In this document: positions 25,796 through 34,077 of the stretch, in pieces
Layout of the letters: the number at the start of each line of letters is the position of its first letter
How positions within the stretch are numbered: position 1 is the first letter of the stretch
Source of the DNA: JABCPE02 sp963518955
GTDB lineage: Bacteria > Bacteroidota > Bacteroidia > Flavobacteriales > Weeksellaceae
Length of the DNA: 64,000 nt
Direction of reading: 5' to 3'
NCBI GenBank assembly: GCA_963518955.1
Contig: CAUQKI010000010.1
Location: 5,723-69,722 of the forward strand
Translations under genes and position numbers: made by a program
Notes under the pieces: model-generated
Told to the model about the DNA's origin: nothing
Database searches by the model: none
What the model saw: only the letters and a program-made list of their open reading frames with translations

Positions 25796-26887
25796 TTAAA
25801 CATTAAATCTAAAATGCATAATGTCTCCATCTTGTACGATGTATTCTTTACCTTCTACGGAGAGTTTTCCTGCTTCTTTTACTTTTAGTTCAGAACCATA
25901 GTGTATGAAATCTTCATATTTCATCACTTCTGCACGGATAAATCCTTTTTCGAAATCTGAGTGAATCACTCCTGCCGCCTGTGGCGCAGTCCAACCGATG
26001 CCGATAGTCCATGCTCTCACTTCTTTCACACCAGCAGTGAAGTAGGTCTGAAGTTTTAGCAAATGATAAGCTTGGCGGATAAGACGATTGACACCTGGTT
26101 CTTTTAGTCCTAGTTCTTCCAAGAAAATTTGGCGTTCCTCGTAGGTTTCCAGTTCGTTGATATCTGCTTCTATCTGTGCTGCAATTACCAGAGTATCAGA
26201 ACCTTCTTTGGCTGCCATTTCTTCTATTTTAGCAATCCAAGGATTTCCGTTTCGGATAGAGTCTTCATCTACATTGCACACATAGAGAACAGGTTTTTTA
26301 GTCAAAAGATGAATTTCATCAATGATTGATTTAGCAAAGTCATCCGCAGGGAATTCTCTTGCATTTTTTCCACTTTCTATGAACTCGTTTAGTTTTACGA
26401 GAGTTTCATAAGTCAGGACATCTTCTTTTTTACCAGATTTTATTTGTTTTTTAGCTTTTTCTATAGCTTTTCCAAGAACTTCTAAGTCCTTGAGCTGTAG
26501 TTCTATATCTATGATTTCTTTGTCTCTCAGCGGGTCTACAGAACCTTCCACATGGACGATGTTTCCGTTTTCAAAACATCTAAGCATATGGATGATAGCA
26601 TCACACTCACGGATGTTTGCAAGAAACTGATTTCCAAGACCTTCTCCCTTGCTCGCTCCTTTTACCAGCCCTGCGATGTCTACAATCTCTACTACGGTAG
26701 GAAGAACACGCTCTGGTTTTACTATTTTCTCTAATTCGAACAGTCTAGGGTCTGGCACAGAAACCATTCCTACATTGGGTTCTATGGTACAGAAAGGATA
26801 GTTTGCTGACTGTGCTTTAGCGTTACTCAAACAATTAAAGAGGGTAGATTTTCCTACATTGGGCAGGCCCACAATTCCACATTTCAT
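25796..26887 (-). CDS. ychF: YchF/OLA1 family ribosome-binding ATPase
   Basis: A P-loop NTPase of the Obg-related group that prefers ATP and binds ribosomes; linked to translation and oxidative stress. The 363-residue length is standard. Visible are the P-loop GLPNVGKST (residues 7-15), the switch region around VDIAGLVKGASKGEGLGNQFL, and the C-terminal TGS domain (RAWTIGIGWTAPQAAG, then GDIMHFRFNV at the end). A good promoter lies upstream at 26937-26970. Confidence 0.95.
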   Translation of the reverse strand: MKCGIVGLPNVGKSTLFNCLSNAKAQSANYPFCTIEPNVGMVSVPDPRLFELEKIVKPERVLPTVVEIVDIAGLVKGASKGEGLGNQFLANIRECDAIIHMLRCFENGNIVHVEGSVDPLRDKEIIDIELQLKDLEVLGKAIEKAKKQIKSGKKEDVLTYETLVKLNEFIESGKNAREFPADDFAKSIIDEIHLLTKKPVLYVCNVDEDSIRNGNPWIAKIEEMAAKEGSDTLVIAAQIEADINELETYEERQIFLEELGLKEPGVNRLIRQAYHLLKLQTYFTAGVKEVRAWTIGIGWTAPQAAGVIHSDFEKGFIRAEVMKYEDFIHYGSELKVKEAGKLSVEGKEYIVQDGDIMHFRFNV

Positions 26888-26936
26888 AAATTTATATTTT
26901 ATTCAAAAGGCAAATACGCCTTGTTTTTACCATCTG

Positions 26937-26970
26937 CAAAGATAAAAAATATTATCGATTATTTAGACAA
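26937..26970 (-). promoter_or_regulatory. ychF promoter (minus strand)
   Basis: Reading the minus strand, TTG (26970-26968) and TATCTTTG (26944-26937) are separated by 23 bp, the long end of the flavobacterial consensus range. The start codon lies about 50 bp downstream. Confidence 0.55.
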
Positions 26971-27028
26971 TATGCATTCTATAAAATGAATCCAAGCTAT
27001 TTTAATTTTTTTTAAGAGTTAGATAAAT

Positions 27029-27065
27029 AAAAAAGGTTCAAGATATTTTGTCTTGAACCTTTTTT
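27029..27065 (-). terminator. Rho-independent terminator after tamL
   Basis: AAAAAAGGTTCAAGA and TCTTGAACCTTTTTT form a perfect hairpin just past the tamL stop codon. Confidence 0.88.
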
Positions 27066-27072
27066 AGTAAGT

Positions 27073-29664
27073 TTAGAAAGGATATCCTATCGCGAAGTTT
27101 ACAGTAGGGTCTAGCAGATTGATTTTAGAAGCTACCCATTTCTGTCCTTCGGGTTTGTTCGGATCATAGACTTTGTAAGCAAAATCCAGCCTGAAAGTGA
27201 CATAAGCGATATTCATTCTAATTCCAAAACCGCTGCCAATTCCCATTTGTTTATAGAATTTATTGATTTTGAAAGCATTGTCATTCTTTTCTTCACCTAT
27301 AGACCAAGTATTTCCTAAATCCGTGAACACGGCTCCATGGAACATATTATTCATCATGAAACGATATTCTATGTTGGTGGTCAGTTTCATGTTCCCCATC
27401 ATGTAGGTTCTGATGTTTTCATTTAGCTGAGAATCAGAAGGCCCTAGTCCGCCATAAGCTTTCCAAGCTCTGATGTCATTGGAACCTCCATTGTAATAAG
27501 CACGGGCAAAAGGCATATTTCTGGAGTTCCCATATGGCAGCCCTATTCCTATAAATTGTCTGAAAATAAGAGTTTGTTTGCCATCATTAAAGTTAAAATA
27601 TTTTCTGATGTCTAAGTCCAATTTTGTAAACTGAGAATACACCGTTCCAAAAACACTTCTTTGGGTATCGTTATGTATTATACTTTCGTCTCTTCTCTCA
27701 AATTTGAATATGTTATCCAATAAACTCAGTGTGTTTCCCGATAGTTCAAATTTAGCATTAAAATAGAATGGGTGTTTGAAGTATTTTTTACCCAATTCAT
27801 TGTAAAGGAAGTTGTAATTTAGTCCAAAAATGATAACATCCTGAGTTTGTCTCTCCTTGTTAAGAAGTGATTGCTCAAATAAAGTCATCTGATATTGGTC
27901 GGCAGCATTTAGGCTCGTTGTAAAGCTGTTGTCGCCTAAAATGGCCTGCGAAACAGCATCAGAGGTTACATTTCCATTATAAAACTGCGAAACCAAAGTA
28001 GGATTTACACTTTGATAAAGCCCAAAAATATAATCACGGACAACCTTGTCATTAGGGAACAAATCATAGTAGTTATCCTTGTTTCTGGTGATACTCAGTA
28101 GAGAGTTCAGCAGGGTGAAACGGTGCGAAACCACATCATTTACATTCAAGAAATAATTTACCCCACCATTGAAGTTGATTCTTCCCAGACCAATATTATT
28201 CTGCACAGATGCCCCGAAAGTGATGGAGGATGATGGCGAGAATCGGCGTGGTATGATTTTGTCCATACTAAAAGGCGAAATGAACCTTGGGAATTTTAGT
28301 GAAATTTCTGCTGAAGTTTCATAGGCGTTGAAAAACTTACCTTTTTCATTTCCAGTTGTACCGACAATTCCCGAAATGCTTAAATTCAGGTTTTCTCCTC
28401 CACGGAATATATTTCTGCTCGTAAATTCCAAACTTGGCGAAATTCCAAAGTTTAGAATTTGCGAATAATGCAGGTCTGTAGCCAGTTTCAGGTTATATCT
28501 TTGCAAAGGAATAAGGGTATAGCGAAGATCTAAGATACTGTCATTAGGTGCTTCTTTTGACCTTCTTGTCAAAGGATTAGCATTTACGATACTAAAATTA
28601 TCAAGAGCAAGAAGGTTTCTTCTGGTAAGGTCTATTCTTTTTTGGTTATAGGCTTCACCACTATCTACAGTGACAGCTCTCCAAAGGTGTCTTGACTTGA
28701 AGTAGCGGTCCATTCTTCTTATAGTAACATCACCTATTTTTTTCTCTATAATTGTAGAATCAGAAGGCTTGTCTTTTATATAAATTTCTATTTTTCCTAT
28801 TGTGTGTCTTTTGTATCGCCCACCGATAGTGTCTTTTCTTATTTCTAATGTCAAAGGAACCTGTTTTCTGCTCTTTAGAGTATCAGCAGTAAAGAATATT
28901 TCTTCATTATTGCTATTAAAGTTATAATATCCTTCAGCTCTCATCAGTTCATTGATTCTTTTTATTTCATTTTCTAAATCAGCTTGGTTTAGGATATTTC
29001 CTTTTTTTACAAGACTTTTGTCATAATTATTTTCATAAATAGCCCTTATATCATGGTAGGGTATATTATGGTTGTACTCACTTATGTAAGTAGGGTCTTT
29101 GTGAGTGATTGTAAAGATATTTTGAGCTTTTTTAGCAGAAGAATCTTTCTTGATGCTGTATTCCACCTCAGTATCCCAGTATCCTCTATATATCAGGTAT
29201 TTTTTGATACCATTAGCACTTAGTCTGGTTTTGTTTTCATCAAGAATAACAGGAGCTTTTCCTATGTTATGAAGCATTCTACTCAAAAGCATACTTCTGC
29301 CCACATATTCTGGATGCCCAGCTCTGATAGAAAGTGTGTCCCTTAGTTTACTATTTCTAAGGTGAGATGGGTAGTTCATATATTTATTTAATATGGTGTC
29401 ATACTTACGATTTGCCATATTATAGAACCATAAACTCATAGGAAAGACAAAAAGCGTTTTTCCATTGGGCTTTTGGGATACATAGTCGGATACTCCGCTA
29501 GAATAGACAGAGCCATCAGTAAATTTAAAATTATTTTTTGTTAAAAGATACTGTCCTTTAGGGACTTTGTTGGTGGTACAGGCATAAAATAATGCCAGAA
29601 TTATTGTGAGAGATAAAAATATATGATATTTTTGAAAATATTTACGACTATGCTTACTGCTCAT
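27073..29664 (-). CDS. tamL: TamL-type BamA-superfamily outer-membrane lipoprotein
   Basis: An Omp85-superfamily protein of 863 residues, proposed to work with TamB in outer-membrane lipid or protein traffic. The N-terminus has a lipobox (ALFYAC, lipidated Cys29), which distinguishes Bacteroidota TamL from BamA and TamA. POTRA-like domains occupy roughly residues 40-400, followed by a 16-stranded barrel, with the usual C-terminal aromatic (GYPF). tamB, often adjacent, is not here. The start codon overlaps the 5' end of the divergent trmH gene by about 15 bp; no other start would keep the signal peptide. Confidence 0.85.
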   Translation of the reverse strand: MSSKHSRKYFQKYHIFLSLTIILALFYACTTNKVPKGQYLLTKNNFKFTDGSVYSSGVSDYVSQKPNGKTLFVFPMSLWFYNMANRKYDTILNKYMNYPSHLRNSKLRDTLSIRAGHPEYVGRSMLLSRMLHNIGKAPVILDENKTRLSANGIKKYLIYRGYWDTEVEYSIKKDSSAKKAQNIFTITHKDPTYISEYNHNIPYHDIRAIYENNYDKSLVKKGNILNQADLENEIKRINELMRAEGYYNFNSNNEEIFFTADTLKSRKQVPLTLEIRKDTIGGRYKRHTIGKIEIYIKDKPSDSTIIEKKIGDVTIRRMDRYFKSRHLWRAVTVDSGEAYNQKRIDLTRRNLLALDNFSIVNANPLTRRSKEAPNDSILDLRYTLIPLQRYNLKLATDLHYSQILNFGISPSLEFTSRNIFRGGENLNLSISGIVGTTGNEKGKFFNAYETSAEISLKFPRFISPFSMDKIIPRRFSPSSSITFGASVQNNIGLGRINFNGGVNYFLNVNDVVSHRFTLLNSLLSITRNKDNYYDLFPNDKVVRDYIFGLYQSVNPTLVSQFYNGNVTSDAVSQAILGDNSFTTSLNAADQYQMTLFEQSLLNKERQTQDVIIFGLNYNFLYNELGKKYFKHPFYFNAKFELSGNTLSLLDNIFKFERRDESIIHNDTQRSVFGTVYSQFTKLDLDIRKYFNFNDGKQTLIFRQFIGIGLPYGNSRNMPFARAYYNGGSNDIRAWKAYGGLGPSDSQLNENIRTYMMGNMKLTTNIEYRFMMNNMFHGAVFTDLGNTWSIGEEKNDNAFKINKFYKQMGIGSGFGIRMNIAYVTFRLDFAYKVYDPNKPEGQKWVASKINLLDPTVNFAIGYPF

Positions 29665-30375
29665 ACTATTAAAATTTTACAATCTCTAGATAAAAAAAAA
29701 TTTAGACAAAAATACAATTTATTCTTGGTTGAAGGAGATAAAATTATCCGAGAACTAAAAAAATCTTCTTATAAAGTCAAGGAGATTTTTAGTATAGATA
29801 TATCTAATCCTGATTTTCAATCATTTAAAACCAATCTAATTACAGAACGAGAATTAAGAAAAATTAGTCTATTACAAAATCCTAAAAATTCTGTTGCTGT
29901 CTGTGAGCTGAAAGAAACCACTTCCATAGAAACACCTATTCAGTTGGTTTTAGATAATGTGCAGGACCCAGGCAACTTGGGAACTATTATTCGTTTGGCT
30001 GATTGGTTTGGGATAGAGCAGATTGTTTGTAGTGAGGATTGTGTGGATTTTTATAATCCAAAAGTTATCCAAGCGACTATGGGATCTTTCACGAGGGTTA
30101 ATATTATATATAAGGATATAGTACCACTTCTACAAAATTCTGATCGACCAGTTTTTGGGACAGATATGGTAGGACAGAGTCTTTACAAGACAGAATTTCC
30201 AGAGCGTTTTTATCTTATTTTGGGCAATGAAGGGAATGGAATCTGTCCAGAGATAAAAAAACTTGTTTCTCAAAATATTACAATTCCAAGATTTGGAAAA
30301 CTTCAACATACTGAAAGTCTTAATGTTTCTATGGCAACAGGTATTATTTTAGGACAAATATTTTCAAAAAAATAA
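29650..30375 (+). CDS. TrmH (SpoU) family RNA 2'-O-methyltransferase
   Basis: Methylates ribose 2'-OH in rRNA or tRNA using S-adenosylmethionine. Domain order: an N-terminal substrate-binding domain (residues 1-85, LVEGDKIIREL) and a SPOUT knot domain with motif 1 LDNVQDPGNLGTIIRLADWFG, motif 2 LILGNEGNGI and motif 3 HTESLNVSMATGI. I use the ATG at 29650 (241 residues); an upstream in-frame start at 29623 would lie deeper inside divergent tamL. Target nucleotide unknown. Confidence 0.87.
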   Translation: MLTAHTIKILQSLDKKKFRQKYNLFLVEGDKIIRELKKSSYKVKEIFSIDISNPDFQSFKTNLITERELRKISLLQNPKNSVAVCELKETTSIETPIQLVLDNVQDPGNLGTIIRLADWFGIEQIVCSEDCVDFYNPKVIQATMGSFTRVNIIYKDIVPLLQNSDRPVFGTDMVGQSLYKTEFPERFYLILGNEGNGICPEIKKLVSQNITIPRFGKLQHTESLNVSMATGIILGQIFSKK

Positions 30376-30441
30376 TTTTTTTTCATTTTAATCAAGAAAA
30401 GTCATAAAAGCCTATAAATAGGAGGTTTTCATTAGTTATTT

Positions 30442-30472
30442 ACATATGTGAAAAACATAAAACATATGTGAA
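30442..30472 (+). promoter_or_regulatory. Pair of 8-bp palindromes upstream of ompA, candidate operator
   Basis: ACATATGTGAA occurs exactly twice, at 30442-30452 and 30462-30472. The core ACATATGT is a perfect palindrome, and the two copies are 20 bp centre to centre, about two helical turns. They lie roughly 60-90 bp upstream of the ompA -7 element. This is the geometry expected of a dimeric regulator binding on one face; the regulator is unknown. Confidence 0.4.
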
Positions 30473-30530
30473 TTTATACAGGAAAAATATTTTTTTAGGT
30501 GATTATTAGGTAGATATGTATTTTTTTTTG

Positions 30531-30538
30531 TATATTTG
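30531..30538 (+). promoter_or_regulatory. ompA -7 element (TATATTTG)
   Basis: TATATTTG matches the flavobacterial -7 consensus and predicts a leader of about 80 nt before the ompA ATG at 30625. Upstream is an unbroken T tract rather than a clear TTG. Confidence 0.55.
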
Positions 30539-30624
30539 CTCAATGAATTATACTCACAGAGTCATGAAGTGGGTTATTTTCTTTGATAAAACAATTAGAT
30601 TTACTATAAATTAAAATATAGATT

Positions 30625-31941
30625 ATGAAAAGACAATTCTTAGCTTTTGTTATGACTATCTTGTTATCTTTGGGAGTTAATGCTCAAGATTATAACAAGT
30701 GGTCTATTGATGCAAGTGGAGGGGTGAGTATATTATCTTCTTCAGGTTTTTCCGAGGGGTATTTTGCTTCAGTTCCGAATGTTTGGACTACAAATGGAGG
30801 TATTCGTTACATGTTCAATAATAAATTTGGTCTTCGTTTAGGAGGAGGATTTGACCAGCTTCAGCATGCAGGAAATTCTCCTAAATTTGCTACTAGAATA
30901 TGGAATGTGAATGTACAGGGGGTAGCTAATTTGGGGCGTGTTTTATCTTTTGAAGACTTTACTAAAAACTTTGGGTTATTAGCTCATTTTGGAGTAGGGT
31001 ATGGGTACATGACATCAAAAAGCTTTAAAGGTGTTGATAACTTAGGAATTATTACATTTGGTATGACACCTCAGGTTCGTCTTAGTGATAGAATAACATT
31101 GCTTTTGAGTGGTACATTCAATTGGTATTTGACACAGCATTATACATTCAATGGGGAGAGTTTAACAAAAGATCCTAGTGTAACTCCAATGAGAAATGTT
31201 AATTTCCAAGGACTTAATTTTACTGCTACGGCAGGTCTTCAGATTGCTTTAGGTAAAAAACAAGTTCATGCAGATTGGTATAATGTGAAGAGAGAAGAAG
31301 AGAAAGATAAAAAGGTTGCTCAAAATGAGAAAACAGTAGATAATCGTATAACAAGAGGAGGAAGTGATATAACAGCAAATGGTCAGCGTATAGAAACTGA
31401 TAAGGATCCTAGACTTGCTAATAATAATGTGAAATCTGATGATGAAAATGATTTTGATGATGATGATGATGAAAATGGAGATGTAAACAATAGTAATATA
31501 GCATCAAATAACAACCAAAATACAAATAACAATAATGTTATTGTAGAAAGTGTAGACCCAGCTAAAGAGCTTATAGAAAAAGGATATGTTAATGCTTACT
31601 TTGGATTTGATTCTTCTGAGCCTCAAGATGGTTCATTGTGGGCGGTAGGTTTCGTGGCAAACTATTTGAAACAAAATCCAGATGCTAAACTTAATATAAT
31701 AGGTTATACAGACCAAGTAGGTAATGCAGGATATAATGATAAACTATCTAAGAAGAGAGCAGACGCAGTTAAGCAGTTATTAGTTGATATGGGAGTAGAT
31801 ACATCAAGACTAGCATCTCAAGGTAAGGGAGTAGATAAGAAAACTAAAGCTAAATCTGCAGGAGCTAGAAGATTAGTGAGAAGAGTTACATTTGAATTGA
31901 CTAATGACTCAGGTAAAGAATCACATATAGCATCAAAATAA
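30625..31941 (+). CDS. OmpA family outer-membrane protein
   Basis: A 438-residue porin-like anchor protein. It has a signal peptide ending NAQ, an N-terminal 8-stranded beta-barrel (about residues 22-215), a hydrophilic linker very rich in Asp and Asn (about 230-310, including runs of Asp) and a C-terminal OmpA peptidoglycan-binding domain (about 325-430, with NAYFGFDSSE, IIGYTDQVG and KLSKKRADAVKQLL). Such proteins link the outer membrane to the cell wall and are usually highly abundant, which fits the strong promoter-like region and the clean terminator. The acidic linker may bind calcium. Confidence 0.9.
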   Translation: MKRQFLAFVMTILLSLGVNAQDYNKWSIDASGGVSILSSSGFSEGYFASVPNVWTTNGGIRYMFNNKFGLRLGGGFDQLQHAGNSPKFATRIWNVNVQGVANLGRVLSFEDFTKNFGLLAHFGVGYGYMTSKSFKGVDNLGIITFGMTPQVRLSDRITLLLSGTFNWYLTQHYTFNGESLTKDPSVTPMRNVNFQGLNFTATAGLQIALGKKQVHADWYNVKREEEKDKKVAQNEKTVDNRITRGGSDITANGQRIETDKDPRLANNNVKSDDENDFDDDDDENGDVNNSNIASNNNQNTNNNNVIVESVDPAKELIEKGYVNAYFGFDSSEPQDGSLWAVGFVANYLKQNPDAKLNIIGYTDQVGNAGYNDKLSKKRADAVKQLLVDMGVDTSRLASQGKGVDKKTKAKSAGARRLVRRVTFELTNDSGKESHIASK

Positions 31942-31947
31942 AGTAAG

Positions 31948-31975
31948 AAGAGAGGTTTCAAACCTCTCTTTTTTA
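31948..31975 (+). terminator. Rho-independent terminator after ompA
   Basis: AAGAGAGGTTT pairs with AAACCTCTCTT with a minimal loop and runs into T6. Confidence 0.88.
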
Positions 31976-31990
31976 TTTCAAATAATAGAA

Positions 31991-32545
31991 ATGATAAGAA
32001 GAATAGCTGTAGTATTTTTAGTGTATATTTTAGGAATATTTATTCTATCCAGGCTAGGAAATAATGTTTCCTATATGCTGTTTTTGAGTATATGTTTTTT
32101 TATTTACATGATTTGGGAACTTTTTAATTATTATAATGGAGATTGGAAGAAGAATAATGAAATACTGTTTCCTAATTTGCAGGAAGATATAGACATAGCT
32201 AAGTTGAAAAAAATATCATCAAGACCTTTCCTTTTTGGGTTGGAGGGTAGATTTATTAGTGATGAAAGTTTTTATTTTGATGATAATAATTTATATATTA
32301 TTGCTAAAAATAGAAAGGCAGTAAAAGTTCCTTTTGAGCAAATAACTGAACTCAAAAAGACATCTATGAGTATCAATAAAATTAGAATATGGCAAATTAG
32401 TGTAGGAATAGAAGGCGCGGAAGCCATGTTTCGATTTGCTAATAATTACACTATTTGGAATAAAAATTTCAAAGAATTTTATAGTAAATTGAGCAGGGAA
32501 AATCCTATGGCTGTGAAAACGAAATGGAGTTACTGGAATTTGTAA
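31991..32545 (+). CDS. Membrane protein with PH-like domain, function unknown
   Basis: A 184-residue protein with two N-terminal transmembrane helices (about residues 5-21 and 28-46) and a C-terminal soluble region of alternating strands (ESFYFDDNNLYIIAKN, VKVPFEQITELKK, IWQISVGI) that resembles bacterial PH-like domains of small membrane proteins. No catalytic motif is visible. It lies alone between the ompA terminator and the convergent rlmH gene, whose stop is 6 bp from its own. Confidence 0.6.
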   Translation: MIRRIAVVFLVYILGIFILSRLGNNVSYMLFLSICFFIYMIWELFNYYNGDWKKNNEILFPNLQEDIDIAKLKKISSRPFLFGLEGRFISDESFYFDDNNLYIIAKNRKAVKVPFEQITELKKTSMSINKIRIWQISVGIEGAEAMFRFANNYTIWNKNFKEFYSKLSRENPMAVKTKWSYWNL

Positions 32546-32551
32546 AATCAG

Positions 32552-33025
32552 TTAATCATTATGATAGGGTTTTCCTTGTAAAATAGTAGAAGCACGATAG
32601 ATTTGCTCAACGAAAAACAGCCTAATCATCTGATGCGTGAAAGTCAGTTTTGATATAGAAATTTTCTCATTGGCTCTTTGGTATATTTCATCGGAAAAAC
32701 CATAGGCACCGCCGATAAGGAAATTCACTTTTTTTACTGATGAACCGAGCCAAAAATCTATTTTCTCTGAAAACTGTCGGCTCGTAAATTCTTTTCCTTT
32801 CTCATCTAAAAGAATGACCAAATCGGCATTGTCAATTTGGTTTAAAAACAACTTAGCTTCCTCTTTTTTCAGTAAATCTGCAGATAGATTTTTTGCATTT
32901 TTGACATCGGGAATTTCTATAATTTCAAAATTCCAGTGTTTCGGAATGCGTGGTAAGTAATTGGAAATAAGGCTGGTAATCTCTCGGTCATCGGTTTTTC
33001 CTATACAAATGAGATTGAATTTCAT
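32552..33025 (-). CDS. rlmH: 23S rRNA (pseudouridine1915-N3)-methyltransferase RlmH
   Basis: A SPOUT methyltransferase that methylates pseudouridine 1915 in 23S rRNA. The 157-residue form started at the ATG ending at 33025 matches the family length; an upstream start at 33103 would add a non-homologous stretch. Signatures: ILLDEKGKEFTSRQFSE, FLIGGAYGFSDEIYQRA and the C-terminal LTFTHQMIRLFFVEQIYRA. All SAM-knot features look intact. Confidence 0.95.
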   Translation of the reverse strand: MKFNLICIGKTDDREITSLISNYLPRIPKHWNFEIIEIPDVKNAKNLSADLLKKEEAKLFLNQIDNADLVILLDEKGKEFTSRQFSEKIDFWLGSSVKKVNFLIGGAYGFSDEIYQRANEKISISKLTFTHQMIRLFFVEQIYRASTILQGKPYHND

Positions 33026-33043
33026 ATGGTTTCTGTATATTTG
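33015..33043 (+). promoter_or_regulatory. yihY promoter overlapping the rlmH start
   Basis: TTG at 33015-33017 and TATATTTG at 33036-33043 are 18 bp apart, fitting the flavobacterial consensus. The element straddles the divergent rlmH start codon and supports translation of yihY from the ATG at 33065 rather than 33026. Confidence 0.68.
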
Positions 33044-33064
33044 CGGTCTGCAAATGTAACTAAA

Positions 33065-34012
33065 ATGGAGATAAAAAAGTTCAAAATATTTCAGAAAATC
33101 CATGGTTTTTTAGATGGAATCCATTTACCAATGCTGGATATTTCCCTCTGGGGGCTTTTAGAAATTTATGTAGGGGGAATATTTCAGAAACAAATCATTA
33201 GACAGGCAGCGAGTGTTTCTTGGAGCTTTTTTTTAAGTCTTTTTCCGCTCATTTTGTTTATTCTTTCAGTTTTGCCGTATTTACCTCATTATGAGGAACT
33301 TTATCATTATATTTTCAATGAACTGATGCCTCGTATCCTGCCAGACCATATGCTGGAAGATGTGACAGGATATATTGAACAAAATATCATGCCCAATATT
33401 GCGCAGATGAGCTTGTTTACCATTGCTTTGGTGCTTATTTTTGCTACGAATGGCACTTACGCCCTTATCAATGGTTTTAACCATGATACGGATACGCAGC
33501 GAGGGCTGATTAGGGAGTATTTGCTGGCTTTTTTAATAACGGCAAGTTTCACAGTGGCTATCGTGATGTGTCTTTTTGGGATTTACTATGCCGAAGTCGT
33601 TTTTAAATTATTGATGCCTGAATATCCTAGTAATTGGTTTTTTTCTAACTTGACAGTGATTATTGGGTATTTTTCATTTCCTTTGGTTTATTGTCTGGCA
33701 TTGGCGCTTTTGTATTGGGTTGGTTCTGTGGAAATTACAAGGTTTAAACAATCTATCCCAGGGGCTATTCTTACCACGGTTTTGTTTATGGTGGTTACCT
33801 ATTTTTTTGCATTTTATGTCAGTGAAATAGCGAGGTATAATGTCCTTTATGGCTCTGTAGGTTCTATGATTTTATTGATGATTTGGGTGGATGTGAATGT
33901 GGTGCTGATAATGTTTGGAAATGAGCTGAATTTGGCTATAAAACGAATACACGATTCCAACAAGCAGAAAAATAACAGCATCCAAGACGAAAAAATAGAT
34001 TTTCAGATATAG
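33065..34012 (+). CDS. YihY/virulence factor BrkB family inner-membrane protein
   Basis: A polytopic protein of 315 residues with about six hydrophobic helices. Family features are the N-terminal RQAASVSWSFFLSLFPLILF segment and the conserved internal regions FATNGTYALINGFNHDTD and GSVGSMILLMIWVDVNVVLIMFGNELN near the C-terminus. The family is often mis-called RNase BN; its function is unknown, possibly transport. The start at 33065 is chosen because a good promoter (33015-33043) lies downstream of the alternative ATG at 33026. Confidence 0.85.
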   Translation: MEIKKFKIFQKIHGFLDGIHLPMLDISLWGLLEIYVGGIFQKQIIRQAASVSWSFFLSLFPLILFILSVLPYLPHYEELYHYIFNELMPRILPDHMLEDVTGYIEQNIMPNIAQMSLFTIALVLIFATNGTYALINGFNHDTDTQRGLIREYLLAFLITASFTVAIVMCLFGIYYAEVVFKLLMPEYPSNWFFSNLTVIIGYFSFPLVYCLALALLYWVGSVEITRFKQSIPGAILTTVLFMVVTYFFAFYVSEIARYNVLYGSVGSMILLMIWVDVNVVLIMFGNELNLAIKRIHDSNKQKNNSIQDEKIDFQI

Positions 34013-34028
34013 TTTAAATATTATAAAT

Positions 34029-34066
34029 AAAAAAGAGCAACTAAAAATTTTAGCTGCTCTTTTTAT
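34029..34066. terminator. Bidirectional terminator between yihY and nhaA
   Basis: AAAAGAGCA-CTAAAA pairs with TTTTAG-TGCTCTTTT with one internal mismatch, flanked by A and T runs. Confidence 0.85.
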
Positions 34067-34077
34067 TTCTTTTTAAA

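Noticed and set aside
27073..29664. tamL read as BamA
   Set aside because: The N-terminal lipobox and the absence of bamA-type neighbours (skp, lpxD, fabZ) favour TamL; BamA has an ordinary signal peptide.
30400..30435. Hairpin after trmH as terminator
   Set aside because: Only a short CCTAT/ATAGG stem with mismatched flanks and no long T tract; not convincing.
31430..31545. Asp/Asn-rich tract as a repeat array or CRISPR
   Set aside because: The repeats are simple GAT/AAT codon runs inside the OmpA linker and are translated; there are no spaced identical units.
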